Source: Chrysopilus asiliformis (taxonomy: Eukaryota; Arthropoda; Insecta; Diptera; Rhagionidae). Taken from it: 64,000 nucleotides of DNA. The stretch covers positions 101,610,733-101,674,732 of the forward strand of contig OZ035960.1 of the NCBI GenBank assembly GCA_964034945.1. Direction: 5' to 3'. Positions 52,106 to 61,770 of this stretch are shown piece by piece (the stretch's first letter is position 1; each line of letters begins with the position of its first letter). Below the pieces are notes generated by a model, which did not search any database, was not told the origin of the DNA, and saw nothing but the letters and a program-made list of their open reading frames with translations. A program made the translations under genes and the position numbers.

Positions 52106-52393
52106 AGCTTTAACAGAAAATGTAATTAGTTTTATAAGTTTGTTTATTTACTATTATATAAGATTTTTTTTCACCGCTTTTAAGTAAATTTATATCAATG
52201 TAAAATTTTAAATTTCTTGTGAGTTTTACAAATGAAAAATGTATTAAGGATTTATTCCACATTCTTTTCTTATAGAGTGTATTTCAAGCGGTATGCATAT
52301 TAAAAGCTTTAATTTTTTTTAAATGTTAGTTATTGTGATTATTCTGTGATAAATACTAGAGAGTTTTACTGTAGTTTTCAATAATCAAATAAA
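52106..52393 (+). promoter_or_regulatory. 3' UTR motifs of mdelta-like gene: two Brd boxes, two K boxes, poly(A) signal
   Basis: AGCTTTA (Brd box) occurs at 52106-52112 and 52305-52311, and TGTGAT (K box) at 52334-52339 and 52345-52350. AATAAA follows at 52388-52393. In Drosophila these heptamer and hexamer motifs are seed matches for miR-4/miR-79 and miR-2/miR-11 families and dampen E(spl) and Bearded transcripts. Four motifs in 250 bases in a 3' UTR of the expected gene class support function. Confidence 0.75.
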
Positions 52394-52600
52394 TATAAAT
52401 GATTCAAATTTTTGTTTTAATTTTTTACAATTTCAAATTCATCGAATTCGGACTGCATTTTCTTTAGAAATCCCCTTAGGCTTTCACCATACGGGTATAA
52501 AAATTAAATTGTAAAATTGCATATAAACTTTATGAGCAGTTTTAGTATTTTGTATTTTATTAGTTACATAATTTTTTTTTTTGAAAATTTCAAATCATTT

Positions 52601-52666
52601 GGCGGGCCGCATTTTCAAACGTCTCGGGCCGCATGCGGCCCGCGGGCCGCGGGTTGGCCACCGCTG
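52601..52666 (-). mobile_element. Solo hAT-type terminus
   Basis: On the minus strand the sequence reads CAGCGGTGGCCAACCCGCGG and continues into GGGCCGCATGCGGCCCG palindromes. CAG(C/G)GGTGGCCAAC is a classic hAT terminal sequence. The base composition is strikingly GC-rich compared with the surroundings. I did not find the other end. Confidence 0.65.
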
Positions 52667-52987
52667 CTTTAGACTATCGGCATTTTTTAATTTTAAGGTT
52701 GTTGTTTTAAATATTCGTTATATAATTGGAATCTGCATGCGTAGAGTCGCCGAGATTGTATGTAGCCATGACCACTCCGGCAGTCTAAAGGTTAAAGTTT
52801 TAAACGTTGCAAAAGAAATTTTGAACGTCTAACAAAACCTCCAAAGGAAGGATGTTTTTTAAACTTTTACTAGATGCTTTGTTTCTATTCGGTTTGCGAG
52901 TTCATCCTTAAAATTTTTGTCTAAGGACGAAATTTGTAATAGTTATTGAGGAGATTTATAGAGTCGCATAAAAACTCGTAAACCGCG

Positions 52988-54021
52988 TAAAGAACAATGC
53001 ACGAAAATGCCCTTTAACCTACTTTTGGGCACTCGTTGCACCCAGTGTTGTGCCGCGTAGTCTACGTGAGGTAGACTACACCATTCTCTACGCGTAGACT
53101 ATTACTGTAGACAATGGTCTATTCTCTACGCGTAGACAATGTAGACAATCGATAAAATAAAGGATAGCTGATTTAGTTTTAAAATCTCATTTCCTTCAAT
53201 TAATTTTAACATAATAAAGCACAATTTCCAGGAAGCAATCGCCTAATGCTGTAATGGAGAACTTCGGAGCAAACTTTAGTGGCAATTCTAATTCTTTTCA
53301 TGCAATCTAAGCAGTTTTTTTTTAAATTTTTGCAATTGAAATCACATTGAATTCTAAAATCTTTTTGCTTTACACATTTTTCAATATAACGAACCGTTTG
53401 TTTAAAAAACTGATTCATTCGTATGAGATGGCTTTGCTCATTTAAGAATATCTGTTTAATTTGTTCGAAAAACACGTTTGTTTCTAGTCTTTAGCTTATC
53501 CGTTGAGAGTTGTCGTATTTACAGATAGACGGAAATCAATACGGAAGTAATTCAAATCAAATAATATATGTTCAAATCAAATAATATATAGACCTATCAA
53601 AGGTTGGTCGATTTCGGCTTTGACAATATATGACTCACTAATGACTTTGTTTTGACAGATATGAGAAAGTCTACATTGTCTACGCAAAGTCGACGTTGTC
53701 TACGCCAATGTCTACATTGTCTACCCCAAATCGATTGTCTACGCTATTGTCTACACTAAAGTTAAAGTCTACGCGTAGTGGAACAACACTGGTTGTACCA
53801 GCATTAGAAAGGCATTTTGCTCTAGTTTCATGGACACGAGCTCTTTTTTGACGGAGACTGCAGGGGGATGGATGGTCAGCTGCCATCTTAGACCAAACGA
53901 TTTTTCCATAAAGTTTTCAACATTTTTAATATTTTGAACCAGTTGGAGTTTCACATTCGTTGTACTTGCGTTGGAAACGTGATTTGTGTCCATGAAACTA
54001 GAGCATATTACCTTCCCAATA
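52988..54021. mobile_element. Foldback MITE family A, second copy, split by an insertion
   Basis: Positions 52988-53042 (AAGAACAATGCACGAAAATG) and 53792-54021 (CTAGTTTCATGGACACGAG, CTGCAGGGG) match consecutive parts of the copy at 5234-5597. The 749-bp hAT-like element lies exactly between them. The right end of this copy is lost or strongly diverged. Confidence 0.7.
53043..53791. mobile_element. 749-bp hAT-like non-autonomous transposon with 8-bp target duplication
   Basis: The ends CAGTGTTGTGCCGCGTAG and TAGTGGAACAACACTG are inverted. Flanking 8-mers GTTGCACC (53035-53042) and GTTGTACC (53792-53799) agree at seven positions, the size typical of hAT elements. Subterminal GTCTACG/CGTAGAC words are repeated many times at both ends, as is usual for hAT transposase-binding regions. 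No transposase is encoded. Confidence 0.8.
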
Positions 54022-55354
54022 AATATGAATTCCAGTAATATCCCGTAAAATATTCTAAAGATCGCAGGACGATTTTAGTAGGCGTAAATTTTTCTTTGGA
54101 AACTAGTTGTCTCATAGTTAAATATCAATTGTGATCAACACAACACTTTTTTCTGCAATATTTAGTTTCGGAAAAAAATAAGTAGAAATTTTTTTTTTCA
54201 AATATTTCAAGAACCGTTAAGGCTACGCAAAAACCGTTAAAGGAAAACATGTAGAAAATTTTATATCCTTTAAATTTTGTTATATTGACTTCTCCAAGAA
54301 AGGACAAGGGTTTCGAGAAATTATTAAAAAACGCTATTTCACTTTTCCGAATGTATGGGAGGTACCCGTTATAGCTACCGTTATGTTTGAGAGAAAAACT
54401 ACGATTTTTGTAAAACTTGTTCACAAAAAATTGTTTTTTCAAGTCGTTAGGTCAACTCGTTCTCGAGTTATTTAAGATACGTACAACGGACAGACCGACA
54501 GACAGAAGCACGGACATCCTCATAATTTTGCCTGAAACGGTTTTCGTACTGATCAAAGATTTTTATCTGACCTGTTATCGAGACGGTCGCCGTCATGAAT
54601 ACAATACTTTCCCTCTACAGGAGAGGATTGGAAAACGAATTGAAATTCCTCTAACTATTGATGAGCTAGCGGGGAAGGGGATTAGAATAAAGGATAACTT
54701 TAGGTTAGCACGGCCTAAAGTCCACTTTAAAAAAATAAAGTTGACACGAAAATGAGGTCCTGGACACACACTTAAATACATAAGGATATTTTTATTATTA
54801 TTGAGGATGTCCGGTATCCTTGATAGCTTGAGTTTTTCTTGAAATTTTCGGTTGATCTCGAAATTAAAATTGCCAGCAAAAAATCTTTGCAAGAAAAAAA
54901 GGGAAAAAAATCTATACTGCGCAGAATCCATACAACAAACGTTATTATCGAATGCAAATTTTTTAGCATAAACTACCGACTGTGTCAATTCAGCGAGATG
55001 AGTAGATCAAGTAACGAATCAAGCGAGGTTCAGGATCATTTGACGTGCCAAGAGCGTGTCCGTCCCCTGATATGCATGACTTAAGGTGGTTATCAGTCGT
55101 GCGTCTCTCCCCTAAACTTGATGCCGTGTGGCCAGCGTTAGAATGAACGCATGTTGGACGTGTTCTGTGAAGCAAGCAAGATCTTCCTGCGTTTATAGGA
55201 ATGTTTTCAGTTCGTCGTTCGTTCAAATCTCCCTAGCATCATTACTCAACTTTACCCTCCTAGTCCCATGCGGGAAAACACTTAAGCCGTACCTTTGACT
55301 TAAGTTTAAACAACAAGGAAACCAACATCTGCCACAGCATATCCGAAGCCTTTG

Positions 55355-55408
55355 GCAGGTGAACCAAATTACTTGTGTGAGAAAGCAATCCTCAAAGTAT
55401 TTCCCACG
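55355..55408 (+). promoter_or_regulatory. Notch-response module (A-site plus paired Su(H) sites) upstream of mgamma-like gene
   Basis: GCAGGTG at 55355-55361 is followed after 14 bp by TGTGAGAA (55376-55383) and, across 17 bp, by TTCCCACG (55401-55408). Both octamers fit YGTGRGAA and face each other, giving the same order and orientation as the module upstream of the mdelta-like gene. It lies about 150-200 bp upstream of the TATA box. Confidence 0.88.
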
Positions 55409-55553
55409 GTGTCGATGAATTAAATCGCAGGCCGACAAGCCAGGAAAGCAGGCAGAGTTGGGCTTTTGTTTTTTTCTACGGTATCGTCGTTTTGGTTGAG
55501 GGGTCGCCAAAACGGTAGGGAGAGCGAGGACCAGGCGAATTCGGGTAGCTCAG

Positions 55554-55560
55554 TATAAAT
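55554..55560 (+). promoter_or_regulatory. TATA box of mgamma-like gene
   Basis: TATAAAT stands 136 bp upstream of the start codon, which leaves a 5' UTR of about 105-110 bases. Its distance from the Su(H) module is typical for E(spl) promoters. I found no equally clear TATA box for the mdelta-like gene. Confidence 0.65.
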
Positions 55561-55695
55561 GAAAAATCACAAACATATTTTAGACATTTTTAGTTAACGT
55601 CCGATCGAGTGAAGACACACACGGTTGATTCAGCCGTGGTTGATCTATAAGTTTAATTTTGAATTTGATGAATTTTAACGTTTTTATGTGAGAAA

Positions 55696-56280
55696 ATGGC
55701 AGCAATTGAAATGGAAATGTCCAAGACATACCAGTATAGAAAAGTCATGAAACCAATGTTGGAGAGGAAACGCCGTGCAAGAATTAATAAATGCTTAGAT
55801 GAATTAAAGGATTTAATGGTGACGACCTTGGAGGCCGAAGGCGAACATGTGACGCGTTTGGAAAAGGCAGATATTCTAGAGTTGACCGTTACACATCTTC
55901 AAAAATTGAAGACGCAAAAACGTCAATTTGGCAATCGATCACTCCTTCAAGTGGAAGGATTTCGCTCTGGATTTATCTTTGCGGCAACGGAAGTGTCGCG
56001 TACTTTGGCACAACTTCCTGGTGTTAATGTGTCGTTTGGAACACAACTAATGACACATTTGGGTCAGCGTTTAAATCAAATACAGCCAGCCATCAAAGTT
56101 CCAGTTGCCACTCCGCTCAATAAACCGTTATCCGTGGATACTAGTGGATACCATTCGCCGGATATAATGGGATTTTCACCTTCATCTTCGCGGTCCAGTT
56201 ACACAGGAAGTCCAAAAAATTGTAATAACCTGAAACCAGTGGATTCACAGTCCGATGGGAATGTTTGGCGGCCATGGTGA
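55696..56280 (+). CDS. E(spl)mgamma-HLH: bHLH-Orange-WRPW transcriptional repressor, E(spl)mgamma-like, 194 aa
   Basis: This Notch-induced nuclear repressor starts at an ATG in good context (GAAAATGG): [20 protein letters not shown]. The basic region has Pro20 and [16 protein letters not shown]; helix 2 contains [20 protein letters not shown]; the Orange domain (about 93-130) reads [18 protein letters not shown] and [17 protein letters not shown]; the C-terminus is VWRPW for Groucho. [20 protein letters not shown] and [14 protein letters not shown] resemble Drosophila mgamma most closely, from memory. The tail is Ser/Asn-rich with a SGYHSPD stretch, a possible CK2-type phosphorylation or PEST-like site. 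It has one exon. It has the same transcription direction as the mdelta-like gene, 3.7 kb upstream. Confidence 0.93.
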   Translation: MAAIEMEMSKTYQYRKVMKPMLERKRRARINKCLDELKDLMVTTLEAEGEHVTRLEKADILELTVTHLQKLKTQKRQFGNRSLLQVEGFRSGFIFAATEVSRTLAQLPGVNVSFGTQLMTHLGQRLNQIQPAIKVPVATPLNKPLSVDTSGYHSPDIMGFSPSSSRSSYTGSPKNCNNLKPVDSQSDGNVWRPW

Positions 56281-56403
56281 AGTGCCTCGAAATCGATTAT
56301 TATAAATGTTTTTCACTAATTATTGTTTATATGAAAAAGAACGTGTTTGTTAAGAAATCGTACGGATTCTAGAAATCGTTAGGGTTACGAAAACTGTTTT
56401 GAA

Positions 56404-56520
56404 AGCTTTAATTTTTTGTGATACTTGTAAAGTTTAGTTTTTTTTTTAAGATCATTTTTTTAATGTATGTTCTCCAATTCAGGTAATATTTGAATGTTAA
56501 GTTTGAATAATAAGAATAAA
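56404..56520 (+). promoter_or_regulatory. 3' UTR motifs of mgamma-like gene: Brd box, K box, poly(A) signal
   Basis: AGCTTTA (Brd box) at 56404-56410 is followed seven bases later by TGTGAT (K box) at 56417-56422, and AATAAA lies at 56515-56520. The same pair of motifs occurs in the mdelta-like 3' UTR, pointing to shared microRNA control. Confidence 0.75.
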
Positions 56521-56962
56521 TCATTTTTACATACATTTCTTGTGTTTGTCATTGTTTTGTGGAAATATCAATCAAAATGATTTTTCACGAAAGTTGAAAT
56601 TTTATGTTTTTTGGTTGTTGTTGCAGAATTTCGCAATTCGTATTATTTATATAAAACTTGAATAAAAGATTTGCAGTAATATAAAAGAGGGTGCAAAGCG
56701 GACGCAGTGACCCCAAAGTCGAAGATTTTGTGCGAATTTAAGGCGCAACATCCAATTTGCGCTGCGATTGATACTCAGGATTCGTCTTAACATGCGAAAA
56801 CATTGTTCAATGATTTTTGAACAAGTAAATTTTCTATAAATATATTTTTTTCAAATTCAATTGTTTTCACATTGATTTAAGTACGCTAAGTCAAAAAAGG
56901 CAAATTTCTTGCCCTCAGAAAGCAATTTTTTTTCGCGTAATAAAAAATTTCTGCAAAATACT

Positions 56963-57135
56963 GGAGTGGTATTCCGTAACTTGTTTCAAGCGTTTTTTTC
57001 GAGTTAGAAGAAAAAGTAGTATTCGCGATCTCTGTTTCGCCCTGTCATTTATCTTGATCGGAACAAAGACAGCGAATATTACTTTTTCTTCTAACTCGAA
57101 ACAAACGCTTCAAACAAGTTACGGAATACCACTCC
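56963..57135. mobile_element. 173-bp hairpin MITE with about 65-bp arms
   Basis: GGAGTGGTATTCCGTAACTT at the left is mirrored by AAGTTACGGAATACCACTCC at the right, and the match continues inward through TCGAGTTAGAAGAAAAAGTA. Only a short unpaired middle remains. No coding capacity. Confidence 0.75.
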
Positions 57136-57393
57136 TGTTCCAGTAAATTTTTGAAGAAAAATATTTTCTGAATAAATATCAAGTTGTAAAAGTTTAAACT
57201 CACTGTTCTTTCATTTTTTTTAAAAGCGGGATTTTTAAAAGTTCGAGGTTATGTGAAACGTGTTTGGCGGTGTTAATTTTTATTATGTAAAATCTGTAAA
57301 AATTTGTTTTCGCGGTAAAAATCTAGTATTTCATGTTAAGCAATAAAACACCAGCAGTTAAATTTGGACTTTTTAGCAGTTTTATTAATTAAC

Positions 57394-57666
57394 CCGTTCG
57401 GTACATGTTTTTTTCTATGGGGGTTAAAAATACTCTCTATACAAATTAATGATGTTTAAGCTATTAGTATTCATTTAAAAAAAAATATTTTTTTTGTTTT
57501 TTACAAATACGTCCACTGTAGTCCAGCTTTTTACTCAAAAAATCAAAATTGGGTCACAAATGCACCTAAAGGTGCACTGAATGAGAATAGAGTGTTGAAA
57601 ATAAATAAATAAGAAGTCAATTAAAATTTTTAACTGCGTTGCCATATGGCACCCATACCGAATGGG
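57394..57666. mobile_element. piggyBac-like MITE with TTAA target duplication, 273 bp
   Basis: TTAA at 57390-57393 and 57667-57670 flanks inverted ends CCCGTTCGGTA and TACCGAATGGG. TTAA duplication with ends starting CCC fits the piggyBac superfamily. The interior includes GCACCTAAAGGTGC, a palindrome. No transposase. Confidence 0.75.
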
Positions 57667-58217
57667 TTAAATAAACTTTTACTTTAAATTTTCTGTAGAA
57701 GGTGGTAACAATTTAGAATTATTTAAGGTCTCGATTAGATATAAACAGGGATGGGAAACGATATCATAACGTAACGAAACAACGAAATGATTTATCAGCT
57801 TTTTCTTCAAATTACGGTATAACGGTATAGAAATTTAATTCCGGTACAATAACGAAAACCGCAACAAAATATTTCGTTGTGCGGAAATGAAGTCAAATTT
57901 TGACAACTTTTGTGAATTTATTCTGCAATAGATGAACAAAATTTGCGTAATTATTTCTTAAAAAAATGTAATTTTTATAAATGTTTCGATACGATGAAAA
58001 CAGGAAAAAGTATTCCGTTTGTATGGGAGAGGGAAGAGCAGGGATCCGATTGGATTTTGATGTATGGATGAGTTATGTAAAATCCTATTCTAAACACATT
58101 TTATCTTTGTATATTTTTTAATATGACCCACCGTTTTCGAGAAAATTGAAGAAAAACTGGAGGGGGGGGGGGAGGGGGGGGGAAGGAATGGTTCAATTTT
58201 GCCTGTTCAAGAATTTA

Positions 58218-58345
58218 CAGGTCGATTATCTTAGACGCGTCACTTCGCGTGACTCCAAATTGCCTGTTGTTGTTGGTATAAAACAACAAATACAACAGAC
58301 AAATTTCGAGTCACGCAAAGTGACGCGTCTAAGATAATCGACCTG
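58218..58345. mobile_element. 128-bp MITE with 38-bp TIRs and TTA duplication (PIF/Harbinger-like)
   Basis: CAGGTCGATTATCTTAGACG at the left and CGTCTAAGATAATCGACCTG at the right continue to 38 bp with one mismatch. TTA at 58215-58217 and 58346-58348 fits the 3-bp TWA duplication of PIF/Harbinger elements. It interrupts a family-B repeat, so it is the younger insertion. Confidence 0.75.
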
Positions 58346-59538
58346 TTATCCTAGCCATTTACGAGAAACGTAACTATACAAAATTTCAAGTCTGTAGCTC
58401 AATCCTTTCGAAAGTTATGATGTTCACCCCTGGTGTTCATCCCTAATAACGTGGTGTAGTTCATTTTTGCGTCCAATGGTTGGTGCGTTACAAACCGTAT
58501 ACTAAATTTAAATATAATGTTAATTTAATGTAATGTTGTTATCTTGCTATAAAATTTGACGAATATCTATGCTAAATATTTTAACACGTTCGTGACATTT
58601 GCTTTTTCAACTTTTTTTACATTTGGACATCGTGTGGTACACTAGCGATTTGTTTTCTGGCGGTTGTGCGCCATCGGTGGTACACGGTGCGGTGCGCGCC
58701 ATCGGTGGTACACGGTGCAATATGAGTTTGTTCGCATCCATCCTTAGAAAATTAAAAATTTTGTTTTAAGATGTCATTTGGTTGTTGTAGAATTGAGAAA
58801 ATTAACGGGTCAATATCTCGGTAGAATAGTACTTCGTACAGAAAAAGGTTTTTGTGCGAAAAATATTTAAAATACGATTTTACAAATTATAAATATTGCA
58901 GTTACTAGAAAAAAGAGGAAAACAAACTAATTGTTTGCATTGTTTCATTGTTTACATTATTTACTATGATTTTGGTTCAATTATTTTTAATTTTCTACAA
59001 GTAAACAATGAAGTAAAATACGTTTTGTAAACAATCTTAATTTTCTTTTTTGAATAAAACATTTTCATTATAAATAATAGAGCAAGGTCCTTTAATTAAT
59101 TATATATTGTTTTTTAAATGCAAATATCGTCATTTTTCTCTGTTGACAACAAATACGACTTTTGTTTTTCTCCGATTTTGAAATGAATAAATTATGCATA
59201 CAAAATATGAAGTTTTAAATATTCTATTGACATATTTAAGTGAAACACTTCGTTTTGTTTACATTATAAACTTTATGAAAGCCCAAATATCAAATGTTCA
59301 TCACTTAGTGCTCATTTCCAAAAATATTATTCCAGAATTTTGTGCCGGAGGTATTTTGATAGTGATATTACATTTACTTATCTCTTAGGAATATTTTTAG
59401 ACAGTACCTCTCTAGAATATTAAGTAATCTTTTGTGTAGACGATAGCTCTTGACATGGTAGCAATCAACATTTTGAACTTGACCTTATTTACACAAAATT
59501 TGCCATAAAAAACCATAAAAAACTAATGAAATTTTGAG

Positions 59539-59546
59539 TATAAATA
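59539..59546 (+). promoter_or_regulatory. TATA box of the LRR gene
   Basis: TATAAATA lies 89 bp upstream of the start codon and about 30 bp upstream of a CATCAATTTTAG stretch that could hold the initiator. It gives a short 5' UTR, in line with a small intronless gene. Confidence 0.65.
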
Positions 59547-59627
59547 TCGGCACTTTGTAGCATCAATTTTAGTTGTTAAATTTTTATATTGTAAACGGTT
59601 GATCATCGGTGAAAAATTTCCTCCAAA

Positions 59628-60473
59628 ATGTTAAAAGTTTTTCTGTTATTCGCGTTCGCTGTCGGATTTTCAACCCAATCGGTACTGGATATTAGCACTT
59701 GCGATGTGGACTATACCGGGCCACGATATACTACTTACGGTATAATTAAGTGCCAGGATAAGCATTTTCCGGATACAACAGAAGTTACAATCAAATCCAA
59801 TTTAGCAGAAAATGTGACGGTTAAATCGTTCACTTGCAAGAACTGCACATTGCCGGGAATTCCAAAAAATATATTCACCGAATTTCCTCAACTTGGTGCA
59901 TTGAATTTGGAGAATTGCCAAATAGAACATATTCAGGAATCGGATTTCACCGGCGCACAAGCTTTAGTCGATCTCAGTCTTAATCACAACAAAATTAAGA
60001 AATTAGACAACTATGTGTTCAGAAAATTAACAGTTCTTAATTATTTGAGTTTAACTCACAATGAATTAGTTTTGGAGGAACACACCTTTGGTGATTTGAA
60101 AGCATTAACAACTTTGAAATTGTCATTCAATCTACTAAACACATTACCACATGGAATTTTCGATGATTTAACTGGACTATTGGAATTGTATCTCGATCAC
60201 AATATTTTTGCAGGTACTTTCGATTTAGAACCGTTGATGCCATTGAAGAAATTACACACAATCGATATTAGTTACAATATGATCAGTGAATTTGACTACG
60301 TCCGATTATTTGAAAATGTTGAGAATTTCCGTGAGATCAATTTGGAAATGAACCGTTTTACATGTTCCTACATTGAGGAATTTTTAAAATACGTTAAAAG
60401 CTCTGGAACAATTGTAGTTAAAACGTATGTCGATATTCCGATAACATCTGAAAATCTTGGATGCAGCAATTAA
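59628..60473 (+). CDS. Secreted leucine-rich-repeat protein, intronless, 281 aa
   Basis: The ATG at 59628 opens a signal peptide (MLKVFLLFAFAVGFS, cleavage about residue 17-19). A cysteine-containing N-terminal cap (Cys25, 42, 70, 73, 97) precedes about seven extracellular-type LRRs of 23-25 residues between about 86 and 255, each with the LxxLxLxxNxI core: LVDLSLNHNKIKKL, LNYLSLTHNELVLE, LTTLKLSFNLLNTLP, LLELYLDHNIF, LHTIDISYNMISEF. The C-terminal part has Cys246 and Cys279. There is no membrane segment or GPI-like tail, so it should be free and extracellular. NVT and NCT are glycosylation sites. A TATA box and AATAAA (60511) bracket it. Such proteins in insects bind ligands or membranes or act in immunity, but I cannot give a specific function. 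It is not part of the E(spl) complex in Drosophila. Confidence 0.9.
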   Translation: MLKVFLLFAFAVGFSTQSVLDISTCDVDYTGPRYTTYGIIKCQDKHFPDTTEVTIKSNLAENVTVKSFTCKNCTLPGIPKNIFTEFPQLGALNLENCQIEHIQESDFTGAQALVDLSLNHNKIKKLDNYVFRKLTVLNYLSLTHNELVLEEHTFGDLKALTTLKLSFNLLNTLPHGIFDDLTGLLELYLDHNIFAGTFDLEPLMPLKKLHTIDISYNMISEFDYVRLFENVENFREINLEMNRFTCSYIEEFLKYVKSSGTIVVKTYVDIPITSENLGCSN

Positions 60474-60510
60474 ATCTATGTGATACTTTTTGTACTATAA
60501 ACTATGTATA

Positions 60511-60516
60511 AATAAA
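60511..60516 (+). promoter_or_regulatory. Polyadenylation signal of the LRR gene
   Basis: AATAAATAAATAAA starts 38 bases after the stop codon, so the 3' UTR is very short. Confidence 0.65.
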
Positions 60517-60918
60517 TAAATATTTCACATGTTTTTTCTGTCCTTTTTGTTGGATTTCAAGGTTTATTGTGGGAAAATTGCCATAAGAATTACAAATAGA
60601 TTTTTTTTTTGCGATTATACATCTATAATACAAGGAAACCGTGTTCCTGGTAAAATTACGTATCAACAATATGTTCAAAAATAGTTTAATTTTTACTAAT
60701 TATTCGGAGTAGATTTATGGTAAATTTAAAACGACATGATCATAAAGTTAATACCTCAAGGTGTAATTTTTAGATGTATTTTTGTTTTCGTGAGAAAAAT
60801 GTCTCGGCTTAGTTTTTACTGCCATATGCCGATCCACGAACTAAAATTGTGTTCATAAACTCAAACGTTCACAAACCGAGGCGACAATTTTTGGTTAAAT
60901 TTGTATTGAAATCATCAG

Positions 60919-61641
60919 CTACACAGAAAAAAGTGATTAGTAAATTTACGTACAATTTAGCCAGCTACAAAAAATAGATGAACTACCGATAAAAGTAAAC
61001 AATCAGGGTATTCACAGTCCTCTTTTAAATTGCGGGTAAATTTACCGCTCGGTAATTCAGTCAAATTTGACAGATTTTTACTGAGACGGTAACTTGGTTC
61101 ATGTAAAAATGAATTACCGGATTCGGTAATTGTAGACATGCCTTGAGTCGTGTTTTCCGGCCCGGTTATTCGGTATCAAGAATCAACCGCGAGTGGCGCT
61201 AGTAATGTTTTTAGTTGTCAAATTTTCTCGCTGGTTATCTCATCGGACTGCAATTTTTTTCAATTTTGATAGCAGTTGCCACAATAGAAATTCAAAAAAA
61301 TACATCAAACATGGATTTAAAGGTATGTGACATATTTTACAATCAAATTCGCAGTTCATGATTTGGTCACGTATCCAATAAAAGCGCTGTTCTCAAATCT
61401 GTGCTGTGGGATGTTCACAGCAGAATATTTTCAGTCTTTTAATATTACCGGAAATACCGAATACCGAAAATTAAAAGAGGATTGTGAATACCCTGAATAA
61501 CTTGGTCTGATTAGATAAATTATCTATACATTTTAGAAGATAACTGTCAACTTTTGTCGGTAATTCATCTATTTTTTTTGTAACTGGCTGAAAATTAACG
61601 AAAATTGTAGGTGAATTTACTAATCACTGTTTTCTGTGTAG
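60919..61641. mobile_element. TIR element with CTACACAGAAAA ends, hosting a family-D insertion
   Basis: CTACACAGAAAAAAGTGATTA at the left and AATCACTGTTTTCTGTGTAG at the right are inverted, and the match continues inward (CAGCTACAAAAAATAGATGA against TCATCTATTTTTTTTGTAAC). The 492-bp family-D element sits between the arms. The ends resemble those of the element at 49367-50182. Confidence 0.7.
61004..61495. mobile_element. Non-autonomous DNA transposon (family D), reversed copy
   Basis: CAGGGTATTCACAGTCCTCTT and GATTGTGAATACCCTG are inverted ends, flanked by AAT at 61001-61003 and 61496-61498. It aligns end to end, reversed, with 37191-37692. It lacks the extra GGTATTC repeats of the other copy. 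No transposase. Confidence 0.8.
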
Positions 61642-61770
61642 GAACAGAAGAGTTTTCCAACCTTTTTCACTGGTGTACCCTAGGGTACCCCCTTTACCAT
61701 TGTATACTCAACATGTACGAGTATTGCAAATCATACTAATATCATCATCATATCATATCATCATATCATA

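Larger units (their letters stand above)
52394..54990. other. Repeat-filled spacer between the mdelta- and mgamma-like genes
   Basis: Contents: a reversed family-B end at about 52480-52515, a GC-rich hAT-type terminus (52601-52666), a family-A copy split by a hAT-like element (52988-54021), and a diverged family-C piece (about 54123-54620). No open frame here looks like a gene. Confidence 0.65.
56521..59538. other. Repeat-filled spacer between the mgamma-like and LRR genes
   Basis: Contents: a hairpin MITE (56963-57135), a piggyBac-like MITE (57394-57666), reverse family-B sequence (about 57990-58500) carrying a 128-bp MITE (58218-58345), a piggyBac-like terminus at 58581, and a tandem of GCGCCATCGGTGGTACACGG at about 58668-58722. 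There is no gene-like open frame. Confidence 0.65.

Noticed and set aside
54593..54988. 131-codon minus-strand open frame
   Set aside because: It covers the end of a diverged family-C repeat and unrelated spacer and has no recognisable domain.
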